Counted from the stretch's first letter, positions 16,372 through 25,372 are shown. The stretch: 64,000 nt of DNA from Pollutimonas bauzanensis_A (GCF_040393045.1 NZ_JBEBUX010000004.1:1-64000), one strand, 5' to 3'. Notes: generated by a model not told the origin, from the letters alone. Translations and numbers: made by a program.

Positions 16372-16398
16372 TTAGCACTCCTGGCGTCGGAGTGCTAA
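16372..16398. promoter_or_regulatory. CIRCE element (HrcA operator)
   Basis: TTAGCACTC (16372-16380), a 9-base spacer and GAGTGCTAA (16390-16398) give the exact CIRCE inverted repeat. It ends 38 bp before the rpoH start, so the HrcA repressor is expected to control rpoH here. HrcA is not encoded in this window. Confidence 0.95.
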
Positions 16399-16436
16399 TA
16401 TAAGCAAACACCATTTTTACGAGGGCTGTTTATCCG

Positions 16437-17321
16437 ATGACTCCTAGTTCGCAATCCCTGGCTTTAACCAATGGTCAATTGGCTATGGCTATTTCCAATC
16501 CTGGTGCATTAGGCACGATCGAGGCCTACATCAGTGCTGTCAATCGTTTGCCCATGCTCACGCACGAGCAGGAACTGGCATTGGGTAAACGGCTGCGCGA
16601 TGAATCGGACCTGGACGCTGCCCGCCAGCTTATTACCTCGCATTTGCGTTTGGTCGTTTCGATTGCCCGCCAATATCTCGGTTATGGGTTGGCTCATGCC
16701 GATCTTATTCAGGAAGGCAATGTGGGGCTCATGAAAGCGGTCAAACGCTTCGACCCCGAACGCGGCGTACGGCTGGTGTCATTTGCCGTTCACTGGATCA
16801 AGGCTGAAATCCACGAATATATCGTGCGTAACTGGCGTATGGTCAAAGTTGCCACCACCAAAGCGCAGCGCAAGTTGTTCTTCAATTTGCGCCGTATGCG
16901 CCCCGATGGGCAAACGCTCGATCCAGAACAGGTCAACGAGATCGCGCGCGAACTTAACGTGCGCCCCGAAGATGTCAGTGAAATGGAAGTCCGCATGTCG
17001 GGCAGGGAAATGGCGCTTGAAGCCCCCGGCGACGACGACGAAAGCTACGCTCCCATTTCTTATCTCTCTGATGAAGGCCATCAAGAGCCATCCCGCATAC
17101 TCGAGCGCCGCGCGCTGGATTCCCTGCAGGGGTCGGGCCTGACCGACGCCATTGAAAGCCTGGAACCGCGTTCACGCCGCATTGTGCAGGCACGCTGGCT
17201 GCAAGACGAAGGTGGCGCCACATTGCATGAACTCGCTGCCGAATTCGGCGTGTCGGCCGAACGCATTCGCCAGATCGAATCCGCTGCCTTCAAGAAGCTG
17301 CGAACGGTCTTGGCCAGCTAA
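16437..17321 (+). CDS. rpoH: RNA polymerase heat-shock sigma factor sigma-32
   Basis: A 294-residue sigma-32. Sigma region 2 is clear (LIQEGNVGLMKAVKRFDPERGVRL, SFAVHWIKAEIHEYIVRNW), followed by the RpoH-specific TKAQRKLFFNLRRM box (about residues 140-153) that separates it from RpoD and RpoS. The C-terminal region 4 helix-turn-helix is TLHELAAEFGVSAERIRQIE. It directs transcription of chaperone and protease genes. A perfect CIRCE element lies upstream, linking it to HrcA control. It is followed by a gap with a probable small RNA and then the antiporter. Confidence 0.96.
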   Translation: MTPSSQSLALTNGQLAMAISNPGALGTIEAYISAVNRLPMLTHEQELALGKRLRDESDLDAARQLITSHLRLVVSIARQYLGYGLAHADLIQEGNVGLMKAVKRFDPERGVRLVSFAVHWIKAEIHEYIVRNWRMVKVATTKAQRKLFFNLRRMRPDGQTLDPEQVNEIARELNVRPEDVSEMEVRMSGREMALEAPGDDDESYAPISYLSDEGHQEPSRILERRALDSLQGSGLTDAIESLEPRSRRIVQARWLQDEGGATLHELAAEFGVSAERIRQIESAAFKKLRTVLAS

Positions 17322-17447
17322 GTCCAAGCCAGGTCACATTTTTTTACACCTTTTTAATGTAAAACCTGAACTTCTGGCTCGCAAGCGGCACTAACCATGT
17401 ATAGATCGATGTGTTTGCCATGCGATGCGCGAGCCATTGAACTATCG

Positions 17448-17524
17448 TCCGCTTCGGCTTCTCCTCTTCCCCTCCCTTTTGAAGCGGATGTTTATGGGAC
17501 ACCTCCAGGTGTCCCGTTTTTTTT
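17448..17524 (+). ncRNA. possible small RNA or leader with C/U-rich loop and terminator
   Basis: A first stem, TCCGCTTC (17448-17455) with GAAGCGGA (17481-17488), encloses a 25-nt loop dominated by C and U (TTCTCCTCTTCCCCTCCC). It is followed at once by a strong terminator at 17496-17524. C/U-rich loops can pair with ribosome sites in trans-acting small RNAs. The 5' end and promoter are not visible; it could instead be the tail of the rpoH transcript. Confidence 0.4.
17496..17524 (+). terminator. Rho-independent terminator
   Basis: GGGACACCT (17496-17504) and AGGTGTCCC (17507-17515) are perfectly complementary, followed by G and eight T. It is 175 bp after the rpoH stop and 100 bp before the antiporter start. 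Confidence 0.9.
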
Positions 17525-17623
17525 GTCTTCCCGATTTGCAAAAAAAATCCGTTGGCGCCAAAAAGCCGATCAAAAAGCGATATCCTTGCAGAGCACAAAG
17601 GTGAAGCAAGGGAAGTCAGCACT

Positions 17624-20164
17624 ATGCAAATTGGACACATCGTATTTGGCTTGGCCGGTCTCCTGGCCCTGGTGTCTTTCATGCCGGCAATCGCCGGCCG
17701 CTTGCGTCTGCCCTATTCGGTGTTGCTCGCCATTGTCGGCTTCGTCCTTGGTCTGATCATTCACGTCCATAGCTGGGCGCCGATGGTCATGTCCGACTTC
17801 CTGGATTCGCTGCAGAATTTCGAGGTTTCCTCGGAAACCTTCCTGTTTGTCTTTCTTCCGGTGCTGCTTTTCGAAACATCGCTCGCATTGAACGTACGCC
17901 GCCTGATGGAGGATATCGGGCCGATACTGATGATGGCGATTGTGGCCGTAGTGGTTTGCACGGTGGCCGTGGGGTTTTCTATCAGTGCGGTATCCGGCTA
18001 TGGGCTGGTGGTTTGCCTGATGTTGGGGGCCATTGTTGCCACGACGGACCCTATCGCAGTGGTGGGTATTTTTCGTGAAGTGGGCGCGCCCAAGCGCCTG
18101 ACCACGCTCGTCGAAGGTGAATCGCTCTTCAATGACGCGGCCTCGATTGCCTTGTATTCGGTATTGCTGACTGTCTTGTATGGCGGCGGTGTGCTTTCCG
18201 TAGGGCAGGTGTTCTACAGCTTTCTGCTCAGTTTCGTGGGCGGCGGTATTGTGGGATTTCTAATGGGCCGTATGGCCACCGGCGTCTTTATCTGGCTGCG
18301 GGGGTGGCCCACCGCTGAAATTACCCTGACCGTAGCACTGGCGTATCTCACCTTTTATATTTCCGAGCACTATCTTGGCGTCTCCGGCGTCGTGGCGACC
18401 GTCATTGCCGGATTGGTGGTGGGGTCGACGGGGCGCACCCGGATGTCGCCCGCGACTTTCGAACAGTTGTCGGCTTCCTGGGCGCAGTTCGGGTTCTGGG
18501 CTAACTCGCTGATTTTCGTGTTTGCCGCCATGTTGATTCCGCGCATGATGGCAGAAATTACCTGGATGCAGGTCTTGCTGATCCTGCTGGTGTTCGCGGT
18601 AACGCTGTTGGCGCGGGCGTTGATGGTGTTTGGCGTGCTGCCTATATTGGGCTTGACGCGTTTTGGCACCAAGGTAAGCCGCAGCTATCGCGTAGTGATG
18701 TGGTGGGGCGGATTGCGTGGCGCTGTGTCGCTGGCGCTGGCACTGGCGGTAACGGAACAACACAATGTGCCTTACGAGGCGCGCCAATTCATTGCCGTGG
18801 CGACCACCGGCTTTGTCCTGATGACTTTATTTATTAACGGCATTAGTCTGCGGCCGCTGATACGTCGCTTGGGCCTGAACGAGCTTTCACCGTTTGACAG
18901 GACGTTGCGCAACCAGGCCTTGGTGGTCGCGCTGGAAGAACTCCGCGGCAAGACCGACGAAATTGCCAAGAACGAGCATATCGGGGATGACGTTAGGGCG
19001 CGCGTACACGCGGTATTTGATGCCACACAGGCCAGTGTCGATGGCGGGGAGGTCAATCAGTTATCGCAGGGTCAGAAGGTGTCCATGGGCCTGGCCATGG
19101 TGGCAGCACGCGAAGAGGAAATGTTTTTCGATACGCTCAAGGCACAATTGGTCGACTGGCGCACCGCTGAATCGCTACTGGCGCGAGCCGAGCACATGAG
19201 CGATGCCGTGCGCTCGGGCGGGCTGGATGGCTTCGAGTCTGCCATTGCCGCCGATTTGCGCTATTCGAAGACGTTTCGCCTGTCTTTGCGGTTGCATTAT
19301 TTGTTCGGTTTCCAGGGCTGGCTGGGACGCGAGCTGGCCAAGCGGTTTACGAATTTGATGAGCAAGCGCTCGGTTGCCCAGCATCTGATTCATTTTGCCG
19401 AAAAGGAAATACAGCCGTTGCTGGGGCCCGAGGCAACGGCCACGATCATACAGGCCCATAGGCGTCGCCTGGTGCTTATGGAGAGCGCTTTGCAGGCCAT
19501 GAGCCTGCAGTATCCGCTGTTCGCGCATTGGCTGCAGGAATCCTATCTGGCGCGCATGGCGAGGGCCCTGGAGCGCCAGCGCTATCGCGACATGCTTTCG
19601 CAGTTCTTGATCACCGGTGAAATGTATTCGGATCTGATTAAGCAGATAGAACTTCGCTGGAGCCATATCGAAAAGCGTCCGGCGCTGGATATTGCCATCA
19701 GCGCCAGCGACCTGATTCAGCGGGTGCCAATGTTCCAAGGGGCTTCGCCAGCGGCGCTCAAAGCAATCAGCAAAGTCCTCAAGCCCCGCCTGGCTGTTCC
19801 CGACCAGGAAATCCAGATGCAAATAGGGCGTAGCCGCGTCATGTATTTTGTGGCGTCCGGCGCGGTCACCATACATTTACCGGATGGCACCACTGTTGAA
19901 CTGGGCACCGGTGAAATTTTCGGGGAAATGGCGCTGGTTGCGGGCACCGAGTTCGAGGCCAAAGTGACCTCGTTGGGCTATAGCCGCCTGCTGATGCTGA
20001 TGGAAGGGGATTTCGAAGCCCTGCGCACAGGCGACCCTATATTGCGGGAAAAAATCGATGCGGTGGTCAAGCAGCGCCTGCGGGCGCTGGAGGTATGGCA
20101 GGAATTCCAGTCTGGCGAGCGCCAGCACGAACCCCTGCCGGATCTAAGCCCAAAAACCACCTAA
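17624..20164 (+). CDS. CPA1-family Na+/H+ antiporter with cyclic-nucleotide-binding-like C-terminus
   Basis: An 846-residue protein. Residues 1-400 form about 12 membrane segments of a CPA1 cation:proton antiporter with TTDPIAVVGIFREVGAPKRL and the acidic EGESLFNDAASIALY site. A long cytoplasmic helical region follows, and residues about 690-810 resemble a cyclic-nucleotide-binding domain (RVPMFQGASPAALKAI, FGEMALVAGTEFEAKV). The usual Arg of the phosphate-binding cassette is not seen in that loop, so nucleotide binding is doubtful. The layout resembles plant SOS1-like antiporters. The ATG at 17624 follows GGGAAG. It probably expels Na+ or sets cytoplasmic pH. Confidence 0.9.
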   Translation: MQIGHIVFGLAGLLALVSFMPAIAGRLRLPYSVLLAIVGFVLGLIIHVHSWAPMVMSDFLDSLQNFEVSSETFLFVFLPVLLFETSLALNVRRLMEDIGPILMMAIVAVVVCTVAVGFSISAVSGYGLVVCLMLGAIVATTDPIAVVGIFREVGAPKRLTTLVEGESLFNDAASIALYSVLLTVLYGGGVLSVGQVFYSFLLSFVGGGIVGFLMGRMATGVFIWLRGWPTAEITLTVALAYLTFYISEHYLGVSGVVATVIAGLVVGSTGRTRMSPATFEQLSASWAQFGFWANSLIFVFAAMLIPRMMAEITWMQVLLILLVFAVTLLARALMVFGVLPILGLTRFGTKVSRSYRVVMWWGGLRGAVSLALALAVTEQHNVPYEARQFIAVATTGFVLMTLFINGISLRPLIRRLGLNELSPFDRTLRNQALVVALEELRGKTDEIAKNEHIGDDVRARVHAVFDATQASVDGGEVNQLSQGQKVSMGLAMVAAREEEMFFDTLKAQLVDWRTAESLLARAEHMSDAVRSGGLDGFESAIAADLRYSKTFRLSLRLHYLFGFQGWLGRELAKRFTNLMSKRSVAQHLIHFAEKEIQPLLGPEATATIIQAHRRRLVLMESALQAMSLQYPLFAHWLQESYLARMARALERQRYRDMLSQFLITGEMYSDLIKQIELRWSHIEKRPALDIAISASDLIQRVPMFQGASPAALKAISKVLKPRLAVPDQEIQMQIGRSRVMYFVASGAVTIHLPDGTTVELGTGEIFGEMALVAGTEFEAKVTSLGYSRLLMLMEGDFEALRTGDPILREKIDAVVKQRLRALEVWQEFQSGERQHEPLPDLSPKTT

Positions 20165-20180
20165 AGCCGGATATAGGCGG

Positions 20181-20783
20181 CTATAGCAACAGCTTGATAT
20201 CTTTGGCGATGTCCTGGGCGCTGGCGTTACCGCTGATTAGCACCCGTGCTTCGCCTTGCTGATCCAGAAGGTAAAACGACGAGGCGTGATCCATGCCGTA
20301 TTGGTCGGCGGAGCCGCCCGGTGACTTGGCATAGTAGGCCTTGAACGATTTGGCAGTTTTGCTGAGCTGTTCGGGTGTGCCGGTAAGGCCTACGAAGCTT
20401 GGGTTGAACGCGGAGACATACGCCGACAGGATTTCAGGCGTATCGCGCGCGGGGTCTACGCTTATCATCAGAACCTGTACTTTCGAGGCGTCGTCGCCCA
20501 GCAATTCCATGGTTTGGGACAGTTCCGCCATGGCAGTAGGACACACATCGGGGCACTGCGTAAAGCCGAAGAATACCAATACGACTTTACCCTTGTAATC
20601 GTCCAGGTGGCGCACCTGGCTATTTCCGTCGATCATTTCCAGATCACGGCCTAACTTAGTGCCGCTGATGTCAGAACCTTGGAAAATAACCTCTTCTTTG
20701 CCGCATGCGGCCAGTAAAGCAGATAGCGTAACCGCGGCCGAGGCGGTCAGTAGAATACGGCGCTTACTTGAAAAACCAGACAT
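20181..20783 (-). CDS. SCO1/SenC-family copper chaperone lipoprotein
   Basis: A 200-residue thioredoxin-fold protein. The N-terminal signal ends in a lipobox (LLAACGKEE), so it is a membrane-anchored lipoprotein. The copper site is visible: TQCPDVCPTAM (C-x3-C) and the distal His in YGMDHASSFYLL. SCO proteins deliver copper to the CuA centre of cytochrome oxidase subunit II. It is the last gene of the oxidase assembly group, 18 bp after ctaB, and converges with the antiporter gene. Confidence 0.92.
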   Translation of the reverse strand: MSGFSSKRRILLTASAAVTLSALLAACGKEEVIFQGSDISGTKLGRDLEMIDGNSQVRHLDDYKGKVVLVFFGFTQCPDVCPTAMAELSQTMELLGDDASKVQVLMISVDPARDTPEILSAYVSAFNPSFVGLTGTPEQLSKTAKSFKAYYAKSPGGSADQYGMDHASSFYLLDQQGEARVLISGNASAQDIAKDIKLLL

Positions 20784-20801
20784 GCAACACCCAGTGAGAA
20801 A

Positions 20802-21692
20802 TCAGATTAGCGCAACCCAGTGGTCAACAAGTAATGCGCCAAATAGCAACGCTAAATATAAAATGGAAAAACGGAACAGCTTGCGTGATAGTTCGTCGGA
20901 ATAGGCCTTATACAAGCGCCATGCATACCAGATGAACATCCCGCTTAGTATAACGGCAGCGACCAAATAGACCACGCCGCTCATGCGTACGACATAAGGC
21001 AGCAGCGTGGCGGCGAACAATACGAAGCTGTACAGCAGGATATGCAGGCGGGTGAACTGCTTGCCATGGGTGACGGGCAGCATAGGCAGGCCGGACTTGG
21101 CATAGTCGGCGTTGCGGTACAAGGCCAGGGCCCAGAAATGCGGCGGCGTCCAGATGAAGATGATCAGCACCAGTATCCAGGCCTCGGCCGGGACCGAGTT
21201 GGCAATGGTCGCCCAACCCAGGGCTGGGGGCATGGCGCCCGAAAGCCCGCCAATGACAATATTTTGCGGTGTGAGCGGCTTCAGAATAATGGTGTAGATA
21301 ACTGCATAGCCGACAAAGGTAGCGAAGGTCAGCCACATGGTCAATGGATTGACCAGCGTATAGAGCACCAGCATTCCCAGGCCGCCCAGCAGGCCCGACA
21401 GCAGGATGACTTGTTGGTTGCTGATGGTGCCTCGGGCTGTTCCCCGGCGGGCAGTGCGCAGCATGCGGGCATCGATTTCCTGCTCGATAAGACAGTTTAC
21501 GGCAAAGGCGGCGGCCGCCAGCAGCCAGATGCCCACCGTGCCAGCCACTACTTTGCCCAAGTCGGGCAGGCCGGGGCTGGCCAGGAACATGCCAATAACA
21601 GCGCAAAACACGGCAAGTTGCGTAACCCGTGGCTTGGTCAGAACAAGGTATTGCCGGAAAATGGGTTGTGTCGGGGCGGGAACGGTAGTCAT
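20802..21692 (-). CDS. ctaB: protohaem IX farnesyltransferase (haem O synthase)
   Basis: A 296-residue membrane prenyltransferase of the UbiA superfamily converting haem B to haem O. The first Asp-rich-type motif is NCLIEQEIDARMLRTARR (about residue 65), and TPQNIVIGGLSGAMPPALGW and WTPPHFWALALYRNADYAKSGLPMLPV are diagnostic of CtaB/CyoE. About eight to nine membrane segments. It overlaps the haem A synthase gene by 4 bp, and the two act in sequence to make haem A for the oxidase. Confidence 0.96.
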   Translation of the reverse strand: MTTVPAPTQPIFRQYLVLTKPRVTQLAVFCAVIGMFLASPGLPDLGKVVAGTVGIWLLAAAAFAVNCLIEQEIDARMLRTARRGTARGTISNQQVILLSGLLGGLGMLVLYTLVNPLTMWLTFATFVGYAVIYTIILKPLTPQNIVIGGLSGAMPPALGWATIANSVPAEAWILVLIIFIWTPPHFWALALYRNADYAKSGLPMLPVTHGKQFTRLHILLYSFVLFAATLLPYVVRMSGVVYLVAAVILSGMFIWYAWRLYKAYSDELSRKLFRFSILYLALLFGALLVDHWVALI

Positions 21693-22702
21693 GCCGGTAT
21701 TTTAGACCTATAGTCGCGCGATAAGCGCACCAGTAGAGTGACGCTGGCCAGAACCAGGCCAGCGGCGCCGCCGTTATGCAAAACGGCGATTAATAATGGC
21801 CATTGGAAGAAGATGGTGGTCAGACCCGTAATTAGCTGGGCCGCAAGCAAACCCAGCACCAGGTTGGCAGGGCCGCGCAACCCGGATTCGGCCCGCATTT
21901 TCCAGGCGAGTATACCCAGGTAGGCAAACACCAGGAAGGCAAAGTTGCGATGTACCCAATGTATGGAGGTCAGGGCCGATTGGGAAATCAATTCACCGGA
22001 AGGCAACATGCCCAGACCGCGAATTAACGAGTACCCGTTTTTTAAATCCATCGGCGGTATCCACTCGCCATGGCACATGGGAAAGTCCATGCAGGCCAGG
22101 GCGGCGTAATTGGTGCTGACCCATCCGCCCAGGGCGATCTGCACAAATAATAAGACAAGTCCGGCAGCCATCCATGGCCGCCATCGTCCTGCTTGAGCGC
22201 TGAGCTGCGCGTGGGTTTTCTCGCGCGCGGCGAGCCAGGTCATCAATGCCAGCAGTATCATGCCGCCCAGCAAATGGCTGGTTACCACGATAGGCATCAA
22301 CTGGTGGGTAACGGTCCATGCCCCGAAGGCGCCTTGTATGCACACTGCGATCAGCGTGACGACAGCCAGGCGCGGCGTGTTGCCCAATTGGCGGCGATAA
22401 CGCCACGCCATATAGACGATGCCGATAATCATCATGCCCAGTATCGAGCCCACGTAGCGGTGGATCATTTCGATCCACGCCTTGGAAAAGCTGACGGCGC
22501 CGTAAGGCATGGCTTGCAGCGCTTGTTCAATGTGGCCGCTGGCGCCTAGTGGTGTGATTTTGCCGTAACAGCCAGGCCAGTCAGGACAGCCCAGGCCGGA
22601 ATCCGTCAGGCGCACAAAAGCGCCGAACATGATCAAGTCCAGCGTTAAAAACCACGTCAGGAATACGAGCTTTCGATACCGTGCAGTAATACGTTCAAGC
22701 AT
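21689..22702 (-). CDS. ctaA: haem A synthase, COX15/CtaA family
   Basis: A 337-residue membrane enzyme converting haem O to haem A. Eight predicted membrane segments with conserved histidine-bearing motifs: FVRLTDSGLGCPDWPGCYG, EMIHRYVGSILG, VTSHLLGGMILL and SIHWVHRNFAFLV. It follows the SCO-like gene by 6 bp and overlaps ctaB by 4 bp, in the usual oxidase-assembly order. Confidence 0.95.
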   Translation of the reverse strand: MLERITARYRKLVFLTWFLTLDLIMFGAFVRLTDSGLGCPDWPGCYGKITPLGASGHIEQALQAMPYGAVSFSKAWIEMIHRYVGSILGMMIIGIVYMAWRYRRQLGNTPRLAVVTLIAVCIQGAFGAWTVTHQLMPIVVTSHLLGGMILLALMTWLAAREKTHAQLSAQAGRWRPWMAAGLVLLFVQIALGGWVSTNYAALACMDFPMCHGEWIPPMDLKNGYSLIRGLGMLPSGELISQSALTSIHWVHRNFAFLVFAYLGILAWKMRAESGLRGPANLVLGLLAAQLITGLTTIFFQWPLLIAVLHNGGAAGLVLASVTLLVRLSRDYRSKIPA

Positions 22703-22708
22703 GTTGGA

Positions 22709-23353
22709 CTAACCGATGCGCGAGTTGCGAATTAATTTGCTGAGGTCATTGCGTACCGAAATGGGGTCGGCATCGGCGGGAAATTCCAGCATCAGGTTGC
22801 CCAGGGGATCGATGATCCACATAGGCCCTTTCAGGGCGGCGTCACGCTCGGCTGGGCTGGCGTTGGGGGCCAGGTAGGCAGCCAACTTTGCAGGGTCGGC
22901 GCGCAACATATTGGTGCCGACATACGCTTCCTTGATTTGGTCCGACACCGGTGCGTCGTCGGTAATGAACCAGATCCGCGCCAGGCGCTCTACATTCTTG
23001 CCTTGGCTGGCGTGCGAATTACGCAGTACAAACAGCTTTTTTACGCAGGACTCGGGGCAGGCGCTTTCGTCGGCGCTGACCAATAGCCATTTTCCATCAA
23101 GACTGCTCAGGTCGAAGGGCTTGCCGTCCAGGGTGGTCAGCGGCAGCGTCGCCGCGTCAGGTATAGGCCGTTGCGGGCTGATCAGTGTGCCGTAGTTGGT
23201 GGCTTCCTGTGGCCGCAGTCCCAGCGCCGGCACGTAATAGGCCAGCAAGGCAAAAATCACGGGGGCCAGGCAGATGGCCACGATCAGGTAAAGGGGGGTT
23301 CTTGATCGGACTGGGGGACGTGGGTTCGGTGTAACGGGAGTAGGGCTGACCAC
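22709..23353 (-). CDS. membrane-anchored SCO/thioredoxin-like oxidase assembly protein
   Basis: A 214-residue protein with one N-terminal membrane segment (LYLIVAICLAPVIFALLAYYV) and a periplasmic thioredoxin-like domain. A SCO-like Cys pair is present in DESACPESCVKKLF. This protein is regularly found between SURF1 and ctaA in betaproteobacteria. A role in thiol redox or copper handling during oxidase assembly is inferred from the Cys motif and location. The window thus encodes two proteins with C-P-x-x-C pairs. Confidence 0.85.
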   Translation of the reverse strand: MVSPTPVTPNPRPPVRSRTPLYLIVAICLAPVIFALLAYYVPALGLRPQEATNYGTLISPQRPIPDAATLPLTTLDGKPFDLSSLDGKWLLVSADESACPESCVKKLFVLRNSHASQGKNVERLARIWFITDDAPVSDQIKEAYVGTNMLRADPAKLAAYLAPNASPAERDAALKGPMWIIDPLGNLMLEFPADADPISVRNDLSKLIRNSRIG

Positions 23354-23362
23354 AATGATTCC

Positions 23363-24172
23363 TTACAAGGTCGAGGACTTAATTTTTCGGCGCAAGGCGC
23401 GCCATGCAATAACCAACCAGGCACCTGCGGCGATGGCGGCAAAGCCAAACCATTGCAACGCATACCCGTGATTCTTATCGGAATCCAACGAGGGCTCTGG
23501 CCACTCCTGGACGAGTTGTGTGCCGGCGGCTATATCAGCCTGGGCATTCGGGCTATCAGCGGCTTGAGCCAGCACCGCCGGCAATAGCGTCAGGCCGCTC
23601 GCTTTGCCATAGGCCGTCAAGTCCAGGTTTTGCAACTGGGGTACGGGTCTTGCCGGATCAGGCAACTTGCCCGGCAGCTGCGTTTCATCATTATCCGACC
23701 AGGACCACAGTTCGAAAAGCCGGGGCACGCGTTCAAGCAGTTCGCCATGTACCGTTTGTTCGCCGGCAGGGGCAGGAATGCGTGCCATGGTTTCACCGGG
23801 CCGCATCGGCCTTGGCAACCAGCCGCGCAATACCAGCACCGCGGTGTTGGCAGCAGCGTCGATGATCAACGGCGTGGCAACCCAAAACCCTGGGCGCCCC
23901 TGGAAATTACGGTTTTCCAGGAGTACAGTCAGTTGATGCTGCCAGACGCCATGCGCTGTGGCCGCCCGCCACGGCAGCAGGTCTTGCGCGGGGGTGGCGG
24001 GGCTAAGCATAAGGGCTGTGCTGTCACGACCGGCTTGTATCGAGGCCTTGATTGCGATGCGTTGAGCAGCGCGGTCTAATTGCCAATTTCCCAGCGACGT
24101 AAACCCAACTGCCATGATGCCGAGTAAAATCAGTGCGGCAGCAGTGCGATAAGTTGTGTGAGAACGTGCCAT
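23363..24172 (-). CDS. SURF1-family cytochrome oxidase assembly protein
   Basis: A 269-residue protein with an N-terminal and a C-terminal membrane segment flanking a periplasmic domain, the SURF1 layout. Family motifs are LGNWQLDRAAQRIAIK near the N-terminus, NRNFQGRPGFWVATPL and VLVLRGWLPR, and the terminal GYALQWFGFAAIAAGAWLVI helix. SURF1 assists haem A insertion into subunit I. The ATG at 24172 was chosen; a TTG at 24205 would overlap the divergent DUF2909 ribosome site. The two starts are 34 bp apart and divergent. Confidence 0.93.
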   Translation of the reverse strand: MARSHTTYRTAAALILLGIMAVGFTSLGNWQLDRAAQRIAIKASIQAGRDSTALMLSPATPAQDLLPWRAATAHGVWQHQLTVLLENRNFQGRPGFWVATPLIIDAAANTAVLVLRGWLPRPMRPGETMARIPAPAGEQTVHGELLERVPRLFELWSWSDNDETQLPGKLPDPARPVPQLQNLDLTAYGKASGLTLLPAVLAQAADSPNAQADIAAGTQLVQEWPEPSLDSDKNHGYALQWFGFAAIAAGAWLVIAWRALRRKIKSSTL

Positions 24173-24206
24173 GTCTGCAATAATTCCAGTTTCGCCGGAG
24201 GCCAAA

Positions 24207-24413
24207 ATGCGTTTCGTAGTAATCCTAGCGTTCCTGGGTATAGTAGGAAGTTTAGCCTCAGCGCTCTTTTACCTGATGCGCGACAAAGGCGGGACCAACC
24301 GTACGGTTAACGCGCTGACAGTGCGCATCGGGCTGTCGATAGTGTTGTTTCTGTTTGTGCTGTTCGCCCACTATATGGGCTGGATACAAAGCACTGGTAT
24401 CGCTGCGCATTAA
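24207..24413 (+). CDS. DUF2909-family twin-helix membrane protein
   Basis: A 68-residue inner-membrane protein with two hydrophobic helices (VVILAFLGIVGSLASALFYLM and IGLSIVLFLFVLFAHYMGW). The ATG at 24207 has a perfect GGAGG five bases upstream; an earlier ATG at 24171 has none. Proteins of this family sit between coxIII and SURF1 in betaproteobacteria, usually divergent as here, and are thought to aid oxidase biogenesis; the exact function is unknown. Confidence 0.85.
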   Translation: MRFVVILAFLGIVGSLASALFYLMRDKGGTNRTVNALTVRIGLSIVLFLFVLFAHYMGWIQSTGIAAH

Positions 24414-24450
24414 GCTGATTCCATCCCAACGTTACCACACCGTTATCCAG

Positions 24451-24479
24451 AAAAAAGGCCGGCAAGGCCAGCCTTTTTT
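24451..24479. terminator. bidirectional Rho-independent terminator
   Basis: AAAAAAGGCCGG (24451-24462) pairs with CCAGCCTTTTTT (24468-24479) with one mismatch. There are T-tracts on both strands, and it lies between the convergent DUF2909 and ctaE genes. Confidence 0.85.
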
Positions 24480-24496
24480 CGGTATCGTCCTACGGC

Positions 24497-25372
24497 TTAG
24501 AACCAGTATACGAACAGGTACAGGCCTAGCCAGACGACGTCTACAAAGTGCCAGTACCAGGCAGCGCCTTCAAAGCCAAAATGATTCGTGGCGGTGAAGT
24601 GCCCTCGGATCAGACGGAACAGAATAACGGTCAGGAAGGTTGCGCCCAGAATCACGTGAAAGCCGTGGAAGCCGGTAAGCATGTAGAACAGTGAACCATA
24701 AGCGCCCGAATCGAAACGCAGGTTCAGGTCATTATAAGCATGGTGATATTCGTATGCCTGACAGGCCACGAAGGTAAAGCCCAGAATAACCGTCAGGGCC
24801 AGCCAGAAAATGGCTTTGCCGCGATGGCTGGCGCGCATGGCGTGGTGGGCAATAGTCAGGGTCAGGCCGGATGTCAACAGCAAGGCAGTGTTGATGGTGG
24901 GCAGCCAGAACGGGCCAACGGTCTTGAATTCAGGAACGACGCCTGCTGGTCCCAAGTTAGGCCAGGTGCCCGAGAAATTAGGCCACAGCATGTTTTGGTG
25001 GTCCAGGTTGCTAAGCCACGGTGTCGTGACTTCGCGGGTGTACCACAGCGCCCCGAAGAACGCGGCAAAGAACATGACTTCCGAGAAAATGAACCACGCC
25101 ATGCTCCAACGGTAGGAGTGGTCTACGCGTTCGTTGTTCATGCCGCTTTCTGATTCGCGGATAGCGTCGCCGAACCAGCCATACAGTACGACGAAAAGGC
25201 TAAGAATACCGACAATGAACAGCCAGAAACCCACTTCGTAGCTGTTGATCCACAGGGACGCGCCCAGCAGCGTCAGCAGCAGGGAAAAGCTTGCCCGAAC
25301 CGGGTGGACTGAATCGGCAGGCACGTAGTAATACGGTGCCTCGTTGCCCTGAGCCAAGTGACCTGCACTCAT
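24497..25372 (-). CDS. ctaE: cytochrome c oxidase subunit III
   Basis: A 291-residue membrane protein with seven helices. Motifs: WSMAWFIFSEVMFFAAFFGALWY with the conserved Glu, EYHHAYNDLNLRFDSGAYGS and MLTGFHGFHVILGATFL, ending in the classic AAWYWHFVDVVWLGLYLFVYWF. Subunit III stabilises subunit I and its proton uptake. It starts 36 bp after the DUF2970 gene on the same strand. Confidence 0.97.
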   Translation of the reverse strand: MSAGHLAQGNEAPYYYVPADSVHPVRASFSLLLTLLGASLWINSYEVGFWLFIVGILSLFVVLYGWFGDAIRESESGMNNERVDHSYRWSMAWFIFSEVMFFAAFFGALWYTREVTTPWLSNLDHQNMLWPNFSGTWPNLGPAGVVPEFKTVGPFWLPTINTALLLTSGLTLTIAHHAMRASHRGKAIFWLALTVILGFTFVACQAYEYHHAYNDLNLRFDSGAYGSLFYMLTGFHGFHVILGATFLTVILFRLIRGHFTATNHFGFEGAAWYWHFVDVVWLGLYLFVYWF

